A stretch of DNA of 64,000 bases from Sutcliffiella horikoshii (GCF_021991925.1 NZ_RXZI01000001.1:930001-994000), one strand, 5' to 3'. Counted from the stretch's first letter, positions 9,756-18,090 are shown. Numbers and translations are program-made. The notes: generated from the sequence alone by a model not told the origin.

Positions 9756-10944
9756 GCTGTTCCTCCTCATATTGCTGTAATACCTTGGTGAATTTCTGAA
9801 CAAATACATCCACTTCATCTTTTGAAACCGTGAGAGGTGGAAGAAGTCTTATCACATTTGGTCCGGCGCTTAATAGTAGTAGCTTTTCTTTCAATGCTAT
9901 TTTCACAAGCTCAATAGCTTCACCTTCTATCAAGATTCCAATTAACATGCCCCTTCCCCTGATTTCTTTGATAAATGAACGATTATCTTTTAAGTCCTCA
10001 AGATTTGATAGTATATATTGGCTTTGCTCTACGGATTTTTTTATAAGGTCGGTCTCACTTAGAACTTTTACTGTTGCAGTACCTGCACAACTTGCTAATG
10101 GATTCCCTCCAAAGGTACTTCCGTGCATGCCTGGCTGAAAGGCCGCACCGACATCTGCTTTTGCCAGCATGGCTCCGATCGGAAATCCAGAGCCCAATCC
10201 TTTAGCAAGTGTCATTATATCCGGCTCGATGCCGTATTGTTCATATAAGAAGAGGCTTCCTGTGCGTCCCATACCTGTTTGCACTTCATCCACGACCAGC
10301 AGGATTCCAGCCTCCTTACAGATAGAGGACAATTCTTTGATCCATTTGTCGTCAGCTGGTATTACCCCTCCTTCTCCCTGTAGAAGTTCCAACATTACAG
10401 CTGTTGGAGAAAGTTCTTTGATTGTTTGGAGAGCTTGATCGTCGTTGAATGGCAAGTGGATGAACCCCTCAAGCATCGGTTCAAAGCCTGCCTTTATTTT
10501 TTCCTGACCGGTCGCGGCCACTGTGGCAAGTGTTCTTCCGTGAAAACTTTGATCAAACGTCACAATGCTTGCCTGTTTGCCACCATTTTTTTTAGCAAAA
10601 GAGCGAATCAGTTTGATGGCAGCCTCATTCGCCTCTGCCCCACTATTACAGAAAAACACTTGATCAAAGCAGGATTTTTCAACCAATAGCTCGGCAAGCT
10701 CTTCCTGTTTTGGTATGTGATAAAGGTTAGAAGTATGCCATATTTGTGTGATCTGTTCTTCAAGAGCCGCTTGAATCTTTGGCGGACAATGTCCAAGATT
10801 GCATGTGGCAATTCCACTGGTGAAGTCTAAGTACTCCTCTCCGGTGTCAGACCAGACAAAAGTCCCTTTTCCCTTTTGTATGGATAGTGGAAGCCTGCTG
10901 TATGTATTCATGACAGGTGTTTGATTCAAGGTAGATTTAGACAC
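9748..10944 (-). CDS. argD: Acetylornithine aminotransferase
   Basis: ArgD is the PLP-dependent class III aminotransferase that converts N-acetylglutamate semialdehyde to N-acetylornithine. The 398-residue protein has the FCNSGAEANEAAIKLIR cofactor motif, LVVDEVQTGMGRTG with the Asp that holds the PLP ring nitrogen, and the Schiff-base lysine in MTLAKGLGSGFPIGA. It starts 8 nt inside argB and ends 8 nt inside carA, so it sits in a tightly coupled string of genes. Confidence 0.95.
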   Translation of the reverse strand: MSKSTLNQTPVMNTYSRLPLSIQKGKGTFVWSDTGEEYLDFTSGIATCNLGHCPPKIQAALEEQITQIWHTSNLYHIPKQEELAELLVEKSCFDQVFFCNSGAEANEAAIKLIRSFAKKNGGKQASIVTFDQSFHGRTLATVAATGQEKIKAGFEPMLEGFIHLPFNDDQALQTIKELSPTAVMLELLQGEGGVIPADDKWIKELSSICKEAGILLVVDEVQTGMGRTGSLFLYEQYGIEPDIMTLAKGLGSGFPIGAMLAKADVGAAFQPGMHGSTFGGNPLASCAGTATVKVLSETDLIKKSVEQSQYILSNLEDLKDNRSFIKEIRGRGMLIGILIEGEAIELVKIALKEKLLLLSAGPNVIRLLPPLTVSKDEVDVFVQKFTKVLQQYEEEQHG

Positions 10945-11737
10945 TTTTCTCCATAACCTCCTCCAAATGGAATGTAGTACCCACTCCGGCCTTTTCTAAA
11001 GCGAATTGGGTTAAAGCCCCAGGTGTCGATCCGTTTATGATTCCAACCTTGCTTACACCGTTTACTAAGCAGGAAATTGCTGCATTAACTTTCGGGATCA
11101 TCCCTCCGGTAATGTGATTTTCTTCTATTAAACTGGTAACTTGTGTATCTGATAAATCACTAGCAATGGCTTTCCCCACTTTCACACCATCTACATCTGT
11201 TACCAGACATAACGTAGATGTAAAAGCACATGCTATCGCAGCAGCTGCAAGGTCTGCATTTATGTTATAGTGCTGTCCGTGATTATCCACAGCAACTGGG
11301 GAAATAATCGGAATCACCCCCTGTGCCATTACCGCTAATAATAATTGTTTATTCACTTTTTCAATCTCTCCGACAAGCCCTAACTCCTCCGCATTGGAAA
11401 TGGGTTTTGCCATCATAAACTTACCATCCACTCCGCTCAAGCCAAGTGCATTTCCTCCCGCTTTCATCACCTGACGAACAAGATGCTTGTTCATGCTCCC
11501 GGATAAAATCATTTCCACCACTTCCAATACAGGTTCCGTCGTCTTTCTAAGCCCATTTACGAAAGTGGTGTCCACCTTAAGCGCAGAAAGCAGAGTGGAG
11601 ATGGATGGACCTCCACCATGTACGATGATCGGTTGGATATCATGTACGCTCTTCAATTCCACAAGTTCCTTAAAGAAGGTGGAGGGAAGTTTCTCAATGG
11701 TACTGCCGCCACATTTGATAACAAGAGTTTTCATCAT
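10937..11737 (-). CDS. argB: Acetylglutamate kinase
   Basis: ArgB phosphorylates N-acetylglutamate. The 266-residue amino-acid-kinase fold protein begins with the phosphate-loop strand VIKCGGSTIEKL, has the substrate segment IVHGGGPSIS near residue 38, and the ATP-side VTDVDGV and GGMIPKVNAAI motifs near the C-terminus. Two ATG codons are adjacent at the start; AAAGGAGGGG lies just upstream. It lacks the N-terminal extension typical of arginine-inhibited ArgB enzymes, which fits an operon where ArgJ recycles the acetyl group. Confidence 0.95.
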   Translation of the reverse strand: MMKTLVIKCGGSTIEKLPSTFFKELVELKSVHDIQPIIVHGGGPSISTLLSALKVDTTFVNGLRKTTEPVLEVVEMILSGSMNKHLVRQVMKAGGNALGLSGVDGKFMMAKPISNAEELGLVGEIEKVNKQLLLAVMAQGVIPIISPVAVDNHGQHYNINADLAAAAIACAFTSTLCLVTDVDGVKVGKAIASDLSDTQVTSLIEENHITGGMIPKVNAAISCLVNGVSKVGIINGSTPGALTQFALEKAGVGTTFHLEEVMEKSV

Positions 11738-11752
11738 ATATTGCCCCTCCTT

Positions 11753-12991
11753 TTATGTTCGATATGAAGCATTAATTCGCACGTAGTCGTAGGATAAATC
11801 ACAGCCCCAGGCTGTTGCTTGGTGATCACCCGCAAACAGGTCCACCATTATTTCAATTCTTTCATTTTTAAGATAGTTTTTTGCATCTTCTTCACTGAAT
11901 GGCACCGGCATACCTTTTTGGACAACTTCAATTGGACCTATTTTCACTTGGATTTCTTCCGTATCTATTTTTATTCCACTATAGCCTACTGCGCTAACGA
12001 TTCTACCCCAGTTAGGGTCCTCTCCATACACCGCTGTCTTGACTAGGCTTGATCCAACGATGGTTTTGGCAATTACTTGTGCCCCATGGACAGTTTCAGC
12101 GCCTTTTACATGTACTTCAATTAACTTGGTCGCTCCTTCCCCGTCTCGTGCTATCTGTTGTGCAAGAGATTGACATATCAGTTGAAGACCTTCTTTTAAT
12201 ACCAGGTAATCCAAGTCATTTTGTTGTATTTCTTCGTTTCCTGCCATCCCGTTTGCAAGCACCAATACCATATCATTTGTACTTGTATCCCCATCAACTG
12301 TAATCATATTGAACGTATCCGTCGTTACTTCTTTTAAGGCTTGATGTAACGCTTTTGGATTTATTTTTGCATCCGTAGTGACAAATCCTAGCATCGTCGC
12401 CATGTTTGGGTGAACCATTCCGGACCCTTTGGCAGCACCAGCTATGGTGATGGTTTTGCCGCCTATTTGCATTTGGAAACAAACATTTTTCGTAAAGGTG
12501 TCTGTAGTCAGGATGGATTCTTCAAAAGAGGAGGCATCTAAGGTGGAATCAATAGCTGATATCGATTCCACTCCCTTTTCTATTTTCTCAATCGGAAGCT
12601 GCTCTCCGATGACTCCCGTAGAGATGATGGCAATGTTATGTTCCTGCAGGTCTGTCTTTTCAGCAAAAAGTTTTCTCATTTTATATGCATTTTCTAAACC
12701 TGTTTTTCCTGTACAAGAATTGGCATTTCCCGAATTCACCAAGATTCCCTGAAGGGTGCCATCCTTTGCGATGCTTTCTTGGGTAACCTTTAATGGAGCT
12801 GCCTGGAATTGATTTGTTGTATAAACTGCTGCCGCATTTGCAGCTACTGTACTATATATCCAACCAAGATCTTTTCTCTTACGCTTTATCCCGCAATGCA
12901 ACCCACCCGCCATGAAGCCTATAGGGGTACAGATGTTTCCTTCTTTCTTCTCCACCCACATTTCTGTCTTTGTTAAAGTTTCCACCTTCAT
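11753..12991 (-). CDS. argJ: Bifunctional ornithine acetyltransferase / N-acetylglutamate synthase
   Basis: ArgJ moves the acetyl group from N-acetylornithine to glutamate, recycling it. The protein is made as a precursor that cuts itself between Ala and Thr; the site is visible as GSGMVHPNMATMLGF, so the N-terminal chain ends at Ala and the C-terminal chain starts at the catalytic Thr. The AVYGEDPNWGRI motif near the C-terminus is also typical. The 412-residue length fits the family. Because ArgJ supplies both end steps, neither ArgA nor ArgE is required. The ATG has an AGAGGTG ribosome binding site. Confidence 0.95.
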   Translation of the reverse strand: MKVETLTKTEMWVEKKEGNICTPIGFMAGGLHCGIKRKRKDLGWIYSTVAANAAAVYTTNQFQAAPLKVTQESIAKDGTLQGILVNSGNANSCTGKTGLENAYKMRKLFAEKTDLQEHNIAIISTGVIGEQLPIEKIEKGVESISAIDSTLDASSFEESILTTDTFTKNVCFQMQIGGKTITIAGAAKGSGMVHPNMATMLGFVTTDAKINPKALHQALKEVTTDTFNMITVDGDTSTNDMVLVLANGMAGNEEIQQNDLDYLVLKEGLQLICQSLAQQIARDGEGATKLIEVHVKGAETVHGAQVIAKTIVGSSLVKTAVYGEDPNWGRIVSAVGYSGIKIDTEEIQVKIGPIEVVQKGMPVPFSEEDAKNYLKNERIEIMVDLFAGDHQATAWGCDLSYDYVRINASYRT

Positions 12992-13024
12992 TAGCTCACC
13001 TCTTTTTTATGGATTATCCCGGCC

Positions 13025-14071
13025 TTATGGATAGACAGGTGTGATCGTCAGTCCTGTATTCTCATTCCACCCGTTCATTATGTTCATGTTCTGCACTGCC
13101 TGGCCCGAAGCGCCCTTCATTACATTATCAATAACGGAAACGATCATTATTCTATTTGTCCTTTCATCCACTTTCACTCCAACATCGCAAAAGTTGGAAC
13201 CAAATACTTCTTTGGTTGCAGGAAATTGATCTTCCTGTCTGATTCGAACAAAATATTCACCTTGATAAGACTCCTGATAGAATTTCAGTGCTTCTTCAGT
13301 GGTTAATTGTTCGACTAAATCAGCATATATTGTACACATGATGCCTCTAGACATCGGGACGAGATGTGGGGTAAAAGTGATGGTAGCAGAATCACCGGAA
13401 TAGGCTTGAATCACTTGTTCCATTTCCGGGATATGTTGATGGTTTCCAAGTTTATATGCCTTAACATTTTCGTTCACTTCACAATAATGGGTACCCATGG
13501 AGGCTTTCCTTCCTGCGCCGGTAACCCCCGACTTTCCATCTATGATGATGGAACCGGTATGGATCAACTTTTGCTTCAATACAGGTGCCAGGCCAAGCAA
13601 CGTGGCGGTCGGATAACAACCTGGATTTGCAATAAATGAAGAGGTTTTGATTTCTTCCCGAAAAAGTTCAGGAAGTCCGTATGTAGATTTTTGCAAAACA
13701 GACTCAGGTGCAGATGAATATTTATACCATTTGTCGTATAATGCAGAATCTTTCAAACGATGGTCACCTGATAGATCGATACAAGGTATCTCTTTCTCTA
13801 TAAAATGATGAATCAAGTTCTTAGACACTCCAGAAGGTGTAGCAAAAAAGAACAAGTCTGCCTTTCCCATCATCTCCTCTATATTAATTTCTTCGAGCCT
13901 TGTCTCTGCAATACCTTGTAAATGAGGGTATTGTTCTGTTATCATTTGACCGCTCGTTGAGTGAGACGCCATAAAACTTAATTCCACTTCTGGATGCTGT
14001 TGTAGAATTCTTATTAGTTCTGCCCCGCTATACCCGTTCGCTCCTATAATTCCAACCTTCAAGTTCTTCAT
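13025..14071 (-). CDS. argC: N-acetyl-gamma-glutamyl-phosphate reductase
   Basis: ArgC reduces N-acetylglutamyl phosphate to the semialdehyde with NADPH and is the first gene of the operon. The Rossmann motif KVGIIGANGYSGAELIR opens the protein, and the active-site cysteine is in FIANPGCYPTA. The open frame extends further upstream, but only the ATG at 14071 or the TTG at 14062 fits the family start; the TTG has the better-spaced GGAGAGG. I list the ATG (348 residues). ARG boxes lie 21-55 nt upstream of this start codon. Confidence 0.93.
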   Translation of the reverse strand: MKNLKVGIIGANGYSGAELIRILQQHPEVELSFMASHSTSGQMITEQYPHLQGIAETRLEEINIEEMMGKADLFFFATPSGVSKNLIHHFIEKEIPCIDLSGDHRLKDSALYDKWYKYSSAPESVLQKSTYGLPELFREEIKTSSFIANPGCYPTATLLGLAPVLKQKLIHTGSIIIDGKSGVTGAGRKASMGTHYCEVNENVKAYKLGNHQHIPEMEQVIQAYSGDSATITFTPHLVPMSRGIMCTIYADLVEQLTTEEALKFYQESYQGEYFVRIRQEDQFPATKEVFGSNFCDVGVKVDERTNRIMIVSVIDNVMKGASGQAVQNMNIMNGWNENTGLTITPVYP

Positions 14072-14091
14072 CCTCTCCATGGATTTATAAT

Positions 14092-14126
14092 ATGAATTAT
14101 TATAACTACGTATGTATAAAAATACA
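14092..14126 (-). promoter_or_regulatory. ARG boxes before argC (AhrC/ArgR operator)
   Basis: TGTATAAAAATACA at 14113-14126 is identical to the palindrome before argG. A second, looser half (ATGAATTATTATAACTA, about 14092-14108) lies about one helical turn closer to the gene. Paired AT-rich boxes are the known binding pattern of AhrC/ArgR. Their place directly upstream of argC implies repression of the whole operon by arginine; this is inferred from the motif. Confidence 0.7.
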
Positions 14127-14146
14127 ATATGTTTTTTCAAGAAACC

Positions 14147-14185
14147 AAAAAAAATAACCACAGAAGCTATATGCTCCTATGGTTA
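14147..14185 (-). terminator. Intrinsic terminator of the M20 peptidase gene
   Basis: A stem of about 12 bp with one or two mismatches (TAACCACAGAAG at 14155-14166 with CTCCTATGGTTA at 14174-14185) is followed on the minus strand by eight U residues (A-run 14147-14154). It separates the peptidase transcript from the argC promoter region. Confidence 0.8.
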
Positions 14186-14195
14186 ATGTATTAAT

Positions 14196-15329
14196 CTAGT
14201 CTCCTAAAGCTGCAATGGTCTTCGCCAATAGTTCGGTTCTTTCAGTCAGCGATGGGATTTCAAGGTACTCTTGTTCACTATGGGCATTCCCTCCCACAGG
14301 GCCCATGCCATCGACGGTGGCTATTCCCATAGCTGCAGTAAAAGATGCATCAGACCCGCCTCCAGTGGCGGTATCTTTTACCTCCAAACCAATTTCCTCC
14401 CCTACTTTTTCAATAACATGTAACAAAGACTCTGTCCGCTCTGTCTTTTCCATCGGAAGCCTATTCATTTCCCCGATAAGCTCCACCTCTGTTCCTAAGA
14501 CATCTGAGGAGGCACAGATTTTTTCCAATTTACGCTCGATCGGCCTTGCCTGATCTTGTTCCGTTATCCGGATGTCGACATGGGCAACGGCACTATCGGA
14601 CACTGTATTAACGGATGATCCCCCTTCGATCAGACCTACATTTACACTGATTCCTTTAGAATGGTCGTTAAGCGCATGTAACTGGATGACTTTATGTGCC
14701 AATTCCTCAATAGCACTTCTTCCTTTCTCAGGTTCAATCCCGGAATGTGCTGCCCGGCCGCGAACATTTATCGTATACTTCCCTTTTCCTCTTCTCGCTG
14801 TTACCAATGATCCATCTTTTCTCGCTGGTTCCATGATCAGAGCATATTTTTTATCTTTTGCCTTGTTTTCAATCAGGGCCTTGGAAGACGGAGAACCAAT
14901 CTCTTCATCACTGTTTAATACTAGAACAACATCCTGATAAGCTTTCGAATGAGAATGAATCAGTGCTTTCATGGCATACAGTATGGAAACCTGGCTTGCT
15001 TTCATATCAATAACACCCGGCCCATAAGCCCTGTCGCCTTCTACCTTGAAGGGTCGACATTGTACAGTACCATTAGGAAAAACAGTATCCATATGTGCCA
15101 CAATAATAATCTTCGGTTCTTTTGCTAATGGATGTTGTATGACCAAATGATTCCCATATTTCTCTTCTTCCAAAACTTGAACGGAAAAACCAATGGTTCT
15201 ATATTCCTTTGATAGGATAGTGCCAACTTGGTCTATTCCCTCTTTTGAAGTAGAACCACTATCAATATTGACCAGTTTTTCCAATAACTCTAGCATTTCA
15301 GATTGGTTGTTTTGTAAAAACTCTTTCAT
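14196..15329 (-). CDS. M20 family metallopeptidase (carboxypeptidase G2-like)
   Basis: This 377-residue zinc peptidase shows the M20 motifs in order: AHMDTVFPNGT with the first metal His/Asp, GVIDMKAS with the bridging Asp, NSDEEIGSPSS with the catalytic and metal Glu pair, MEPAR, the dimerisation-domain GRAAHSG, and a final metal His in GGNAHSEQ. The spacing is that of glutamate carboxypeptidase (CPG2)-type enzymes. The start is set at ATG 15329 because AGGAGAGAG precedes it. It is next to argC, so an amino-acyl or acetylornithine substrate comes to mind, but ArgJ makes an ArgE unnecessary and the sequence is closer to CPG2. Confidence 0.85.
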   Translation of the reverse strand: MKEFLQNNQSEMLELLEKLVNIDSGSTSKEGIDQVGTILSKEYRTIGFSVQVLEEEKYGNHLVIQHPLAKEPKIIIVAHMDTVFPNGTVQCRPFKVEGDRAYGPGVIDMKASQVSILYAMKALIHSHSKAYQDVVLVLNSDEEIGSPSSKALIENKAKDKKYALIMEPARKDGSLVTARRGKGKYTINVRGRAAHSGIEPEKGRSAIEELAHKVIQLHALNDHSKGISVNVGLIEGGSSVNTVSDSAVAHVDIRITEQDQARPIERKLEKICASSDVLGTEVELIGEMNRLPMEKTERTESLLHVIEKVGEEIGLEVKDTATGGGSDASFTAAMGIATVDGMGPVGGNAHSEQEYLEIPSLTERTELLAKTIAALGD

Positions 15330-15540
15330 CTTACTCTCTCCTGACATAATAGACGCATCAACCTTGTTTTTCTATATACATATATTTATCTACATCCACC
15401 ATTATACCTTTTCTACTTATTAAGTCCTATATTTCCTTTATTCTACCTATTTTAATAATTCAAACCTATTTTCCTTAAAAATATTTCTTATCTGAATAAA
15501 CAATTTATTATGGATTTCCATTAATCTATGGTATATTTAA
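15330..15540. other. Gene-free spacer before the candidate RNA
   Basis: This AT-rich stretch holds no convincing open reading frame. Near its end, TGGTATATT at 15530-15538 resembles an extended -10 promoter element that would start a plus-strand transcript close to 15545, the 5' end of the structured segment that follows. Nothing else recognisable was seen. Confidence 0.4.
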
Positions 15541-15662
15541 TAGGCGATGAGCTGAATTGTGTAAGTCGACGGACGCGCTCTATGAGCAAGGCATGAATGT
15601 GGTCATGCTGTCCCTCGCCTCAATACGCAGGAAGGTACCTTTATAGGTACCTTCTTTTTTTT
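15541..15662 (+). ncRNA. Candidate structured small RNA of unknown class
   Basis: The segment can fold into a closed domain. AGGCGA (15542-15547) pairs with TCGCCT (15615-15620) as an outer stem. Inside it, GAGC (15549-15552) pairs with GCTC (15577-15580), and GCATGA (15591-15596) pairs with TCATGC (15603-15608). A strong terminator follows at once. An extended -10-like element lies just upstream. I do not recognise it as any riboswitch, T-box, SRP, 6S or tmRNA family. The next gene begins about 230 nt after the terminator, so this may be an independent RNA rather than a leader. There is no open frame of useful length inside. Confidence 0.5.
15631..15662 (+). terminator. Intrinsic terminator of the candidate small RNA
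   Basis: A perfect 9-bp stem, GAAGGTACC (15631-15639) and GGTACCTTC (15646-15654), has a 6-nt loop and is followed by eight T residues (15655-15662). No plus-strand protein gene precedes it, so it must serve a non-coding transcript or a leader. Confidence 0.9.
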
Positions 15663-15893
15663 GTGGTATACTGGCTTCATCTTTATAGAAGGCTCTTTTC
15701 TCAAAGATTGTTGCTATTCACTAGTAAAAAGTCGGCAATTGGACTTTTTACAGCTTGGATACACTCGATAAGCATGAAATATAATTAGTATTACAGTGAA
15801 AAGAGCACGACAATAAGTAGTATTACGGATGATCTAAAAATACGTAATAGCAACAAAGTTTACGAAAATAGCTTTATGAAAGAAGGAATCACT

Positions 15894-16877
15894 ATGATAC
15901 GTTTTGGGGTTATCGGAACAAATTGGATTACAGAATCTTTCATTGATGCGGCACTAGAGCTGGAAGACTTCCGCTTATCTGCTGTTTTCTCCAGAAAAAA
16001 AGAGACAGCAAAAGAATTCGCCAATAAATATGGTGTATCTACTATTTATACCGACTTAGAACAATTTGCCCAGTGCGGTGAAATAGATGCAGTCTATATA
16101 GCAAGCCCAAACTCCTTACATGCCAAACAGGCTATAGCTTGCATGAATAAAGGAAAGCACGTCATCTGTGAGAAGCCAATAGCTTCGAATACAAAAGAAT
16201 TACTTGAAATGAAAGCAGCAGCAGAAAAAAACAATGTGGTCCTTATGGAAGCCATGAAAACAACTCTTTTACCAAATTTTATAGCCGTAAAGGAAAACCT
16301 ACATAAGATTGGGAAGATCAGACGGTACAGTGCAAGCTATTGTCAATATTCCTCCCGCTATGATAAATACAAAGAAGGCATCGTACTAAATGCTTTCAAG
16401 CCTGAATTCTCCAATGGCTCGCTCATGGATATTGGTATATATACCATCTATCCGATGGTGGTATTGTTCGGTAAGCCAGACTCTTTACATGCAAAATCTC
16501 ATATACTGGAATCAGGTGTTGATGGACAAGGAAGCATTGTATTCCAATATACCGGCATGGATGCCACTGTTTCCTATTCGAAAATAGCAAACTCCTACCT
16601 GCCTACTGAAATTCAAGGAGAAGAAGGAACGATTATCCTCGATAAGATCCATACTCCTGAAAAAGTAATCATAAAGTACAAGGATGGATCGGAAGAGGAG
16701 ATTACTGTCTCACAGAAAGCAAAATCTATGTTTTATGAAGCGGAAGAGTTCATTCGTTTAGTTAAGTCGGGTGAAAAGGGTTCCCCCATTAATTCTCTAA
16801 GCAATTCCCTTACCACCATGAAGTTGATAGAGGAAGCCCGCTCTCAAATAGGCTTGGTCTACCCTGCCGACCAATAA
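15894..16877 (+). CDS. Gfo/Idh/MocA family oxidoreductase
   Basis: The 327-residue protein starts with the NAD-binding FGVIGTNWITESF segment and carries the family CEKPIASN motif near residue 95. The C-terminal GFO_IDH_MocA domain follows (DIGIYTIYPMV). It is only distantly similar to the family member at 182-1141. The likely role is NAD(P)-linked oxidation or reduction of a sugar or polyol in the cytosol; the substrate is unknown. The start is ATG 15894 with AGAAGGAAT upstream, six codons after the first possible Met. It appears to be transcribed alone and ends in its own terminator. Confidence 0.85.
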   Translation: MIRFGVIGTNWITESFIDAALELEDFRLSAVFSRKKETAKEFANKYGVSTIYTDLEQFAQCGEIDAVYIASPNSLHAKQAIACMNKGKHVICEKPIASNTKELLEMKAAAEKNNVVLMEAMKTTLLPNFIAVKENLHKIGKIRRYSASYCQYSSRYDKYKEGIVLNAFKPEFSNGSLMDIGIYTIYPMVVLFGKPDSLHAKSHILESGVDGQGSIVFQYTGMDATVSYSKIANSYLPTEIQGEEGTIILDKIHTPEKVIIKYKDGSEEEITVSQKAKSMFYEAEEFIRLVKSGEKGSPINSLSNSLTTMKLIEEARSQIGLVYPADQ

Positions 16878-16894
16878 TATATTTAATAGTTTCC

Positions 16895-16933
16895 AAAGGA
16901 ATCGTCTTTTTATAAGGGTGGTTCCTTTTTTTT
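16895..16933 (+). terminator. Intrinsic terminator after the oxidoreductase gene
   Basis: AAAGGAATC at 16895-16903 pairs with GGTTCCTTT at 16920-16928 (one G-T pair), and the T-run continues to 16933. A mobile element is inserted immediately downstream. Confidence 0.75.
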
Positions 16934-16940
16934 ATCCATA

Positions 16941-17125
16941 CACTCTGTTAAAGGCCGCTGTTGATTTCCGCAATAGGCTTCGCTTTCCGCGGGGCGACCT
17001 TGAGCCTCCTCGCAACACTTGGGGGTCTCAAGATTGTCGCTACTCTCCCGCAGGGAGTCTACGCCTCTTGCTCCAATCAACAGCTGGAAACTTGCTCATT
17101 ATCAACAGGCAACTTTAACAGAGCC
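16941..17125. mobile_element. MITE-like element, copy 1 (185 bp) with 8-bp target duplication
   Basis: The element begins CACTCTGTTAAAG and ends CTTTAACAGAGCC, so its ends are inverted repeats (11 of 13 positions; the other copy suggests GGCTCT as the true tip). It is flanked by a perfect 8-bp direct repeat TATCCATA at 16933-16940 and 17126-17133. Inside is a second inverted pair, GCTGTTGAT and ATCAACAGC, around a GC-rich core containing TTTCCGCGGGG. It has no transposase. A shorter relative sits at 23422-23511. Confidence 0.8.
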
Positions 17126-17240
17126 TATCCATAAAAAAATGCCTCTATCATTATTTTATAGATTTTCGCCCTTTTTTATGAAATCTAGTAAATTGGTCTT
17201 TTATTAGAGGACATATGTCCACTCCCTTCTCTATCAACTA

Positions 17241-17249
17241 CATACAATA
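17241..17249 (+). promoter_or_regulatory. Possible sigma-K-type -10 element before the coat genes
   Basis: CATACAATA fits the CATANNNTA pattern known for sigma-K -10 regions and lies about 30 nt before the first coat gene. The -35 region is not clear, so the assignment rests on the -10 match plus the nature of the downstream genes. Confidence 0.4.
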
Positions 17250-17277
17250 TGGTAGATAAGAAAAAGGGGGTGTTATA

Positions 17278-17487
17278 ATGGCAGACGGAAATGAGATGAA
17301 ACGAGATATTTCAAAACTGACACAGGCAACCACCAACATGATGCTTCAAAATGTTTTAAAGAAACACAATGTCAAACTAAGTGGGAAGAATTTCTCGAAA
17401 GAACAAAAAGCGCAATTAAAAAAATTGGTTTCAGACATCCAAGACTCCTTTGGTAAATTGGAAAAACTTCAAAAAGAAGAAAAATAA
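17278..17487 (+). CDS. Small spore coat protein (CotW-like)
   Basis: A 69-residue, lysine-rich, helical protein. The block MLQNVLKKHNVKLSGKNFSKEQ, quoted here by its ends MLQN and SKEQ, followed by KKLVSDIQD resembles the N-terminal half of Bacillus CotW as I remember it (MLVQN..SKHGV..LVKDLQ). CotW lacks a catalytic role and is part of the cross-linked outer coat. It sits 42 nt upstream of a CotX-type gene, the same neighbourhood as cotVWX in B. subtilis. The ATG has a GGGGG ribosome binding site. It is shorter than B. subtilis CotW and lacks its charged C-terminal tail. Confidence 0.65.
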   Translation: MADGNEMKRDISKLTQATTNMMLQNVLKKHNVKLSGKNFSKEQKAQLKKLVSDIQDSFGKLEKLQKEEK

Positions 17488-17529
17488 AAAAACAAAAATA
17501 AAAATTAAATTAAATGGGGGATTTAAATT

Positions 17530-18012
17530 ATGAGTAAAGATTGGTTATTCGGTGGAAGAAGCTGTGGTTTCGACCATGGTTGTGGAGATAATAGAGGCTG
17601 GAATGCACTTGATGCAGGATGCAGACATCCGTTTGACAATGATGGTGTAGCTCAAGAAGCTGCCCAAGTAAACAAAATGGTCCAAAAATCCTATGAGCAA
17701 ATTATCATTAAAGACTCTTGTGATATTGAAGTAACAACTACTGACACAAAGATTGCGGTTTCACTGCAAGCTGCTATCCAAGCTGCTATAGCTCTAGTAA
17801 TCAGTGTAAGCATTGCTGACAGCAACAAAGCGGAGCAAGTAATCCAAGAATTGCTTCAAAGCTCCAAATCTGTACAAGTAAATAGTCAACAAACGTATAT
17901 CCAGAACTCTCGTGGTGTACGCGTAACAACTACTGACACAGATCTAGTATTGAACATCCAACTACTTCTTCAACTATTGATTGCCCTAGTTGTAGCTGTA
18001 GACATCTTATAA
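17530..18012 (+). CDS. cotX: Spore coat protein X/V family, duplicated domain
   Basis: A 160-residue protein with a Cys- and Gly-rich head (GRSCGFDHGCGDNRGW) followed by two copies of the CotX/CotV domain. Repeat 1 is IIIKDSCDIEVTTTDTKIAV and repeat 2 is TYIQNSRGVRVTTTDTDLVL; each is followed by a strongly hydrophobic stretch (AAIALVISVSIAD and LLIALVVAVDIL). CotX-type proteins form part of the insoluble outer coat or crust of Bacillus spores. The gene follows the CotW-like gene closely and probably shares its promoter. The very similar repeat halves point to an internal duplication. Confidence 0.85.
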   Translation: MSKDWLFGGRSCGFDHGCGDNRGWNALDAGCRHPFDNDGVAQEAAQVNKMVQKSYEQIIIKDSCDIEVTTTDTKIAVSLQAAIQAAIALVISVSIADSNKAEQVIQELLQSSKSVQVNSQQTYIQNSRGVRVTTTDTDLVLNIQLLLQLLIALVVAVDIL

Positions 18013-18065
18013 TAATAGAAAAGTCTTGTCGCTTTATATGACGTTAAAAAGGATGAAACTTAAGC

Positions 18066-18090
18066 CGGGAACGGCCGCCTTCCGTTCCCG
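18066..18090. other. GC-rich perfect hairpin after cotX
   Basis: CGGGAACGG (18066-18074) and CCGTTCCCG (18082-18090) form a 9-bp stem with a 7-nt loop. There is no T-run, so it is not a standard terminator; it may stabilise the 3' end of the coat mRNA. Confidence 0.5.

Noticed and set aside
14196-15329. M20 peptidase as argE next to the arg operon
   Set aside because: ArgJ supplies the acetyl recycling step, a terminator separates the two transcripts, and the motifs fit CPG2-type peptidases better.
15541-15662. Fluoride, purine, T-box, c-di-GMP or SRP-type RNA
   Set aside because: None of the conserved core sequences of these classes is present in the segment.
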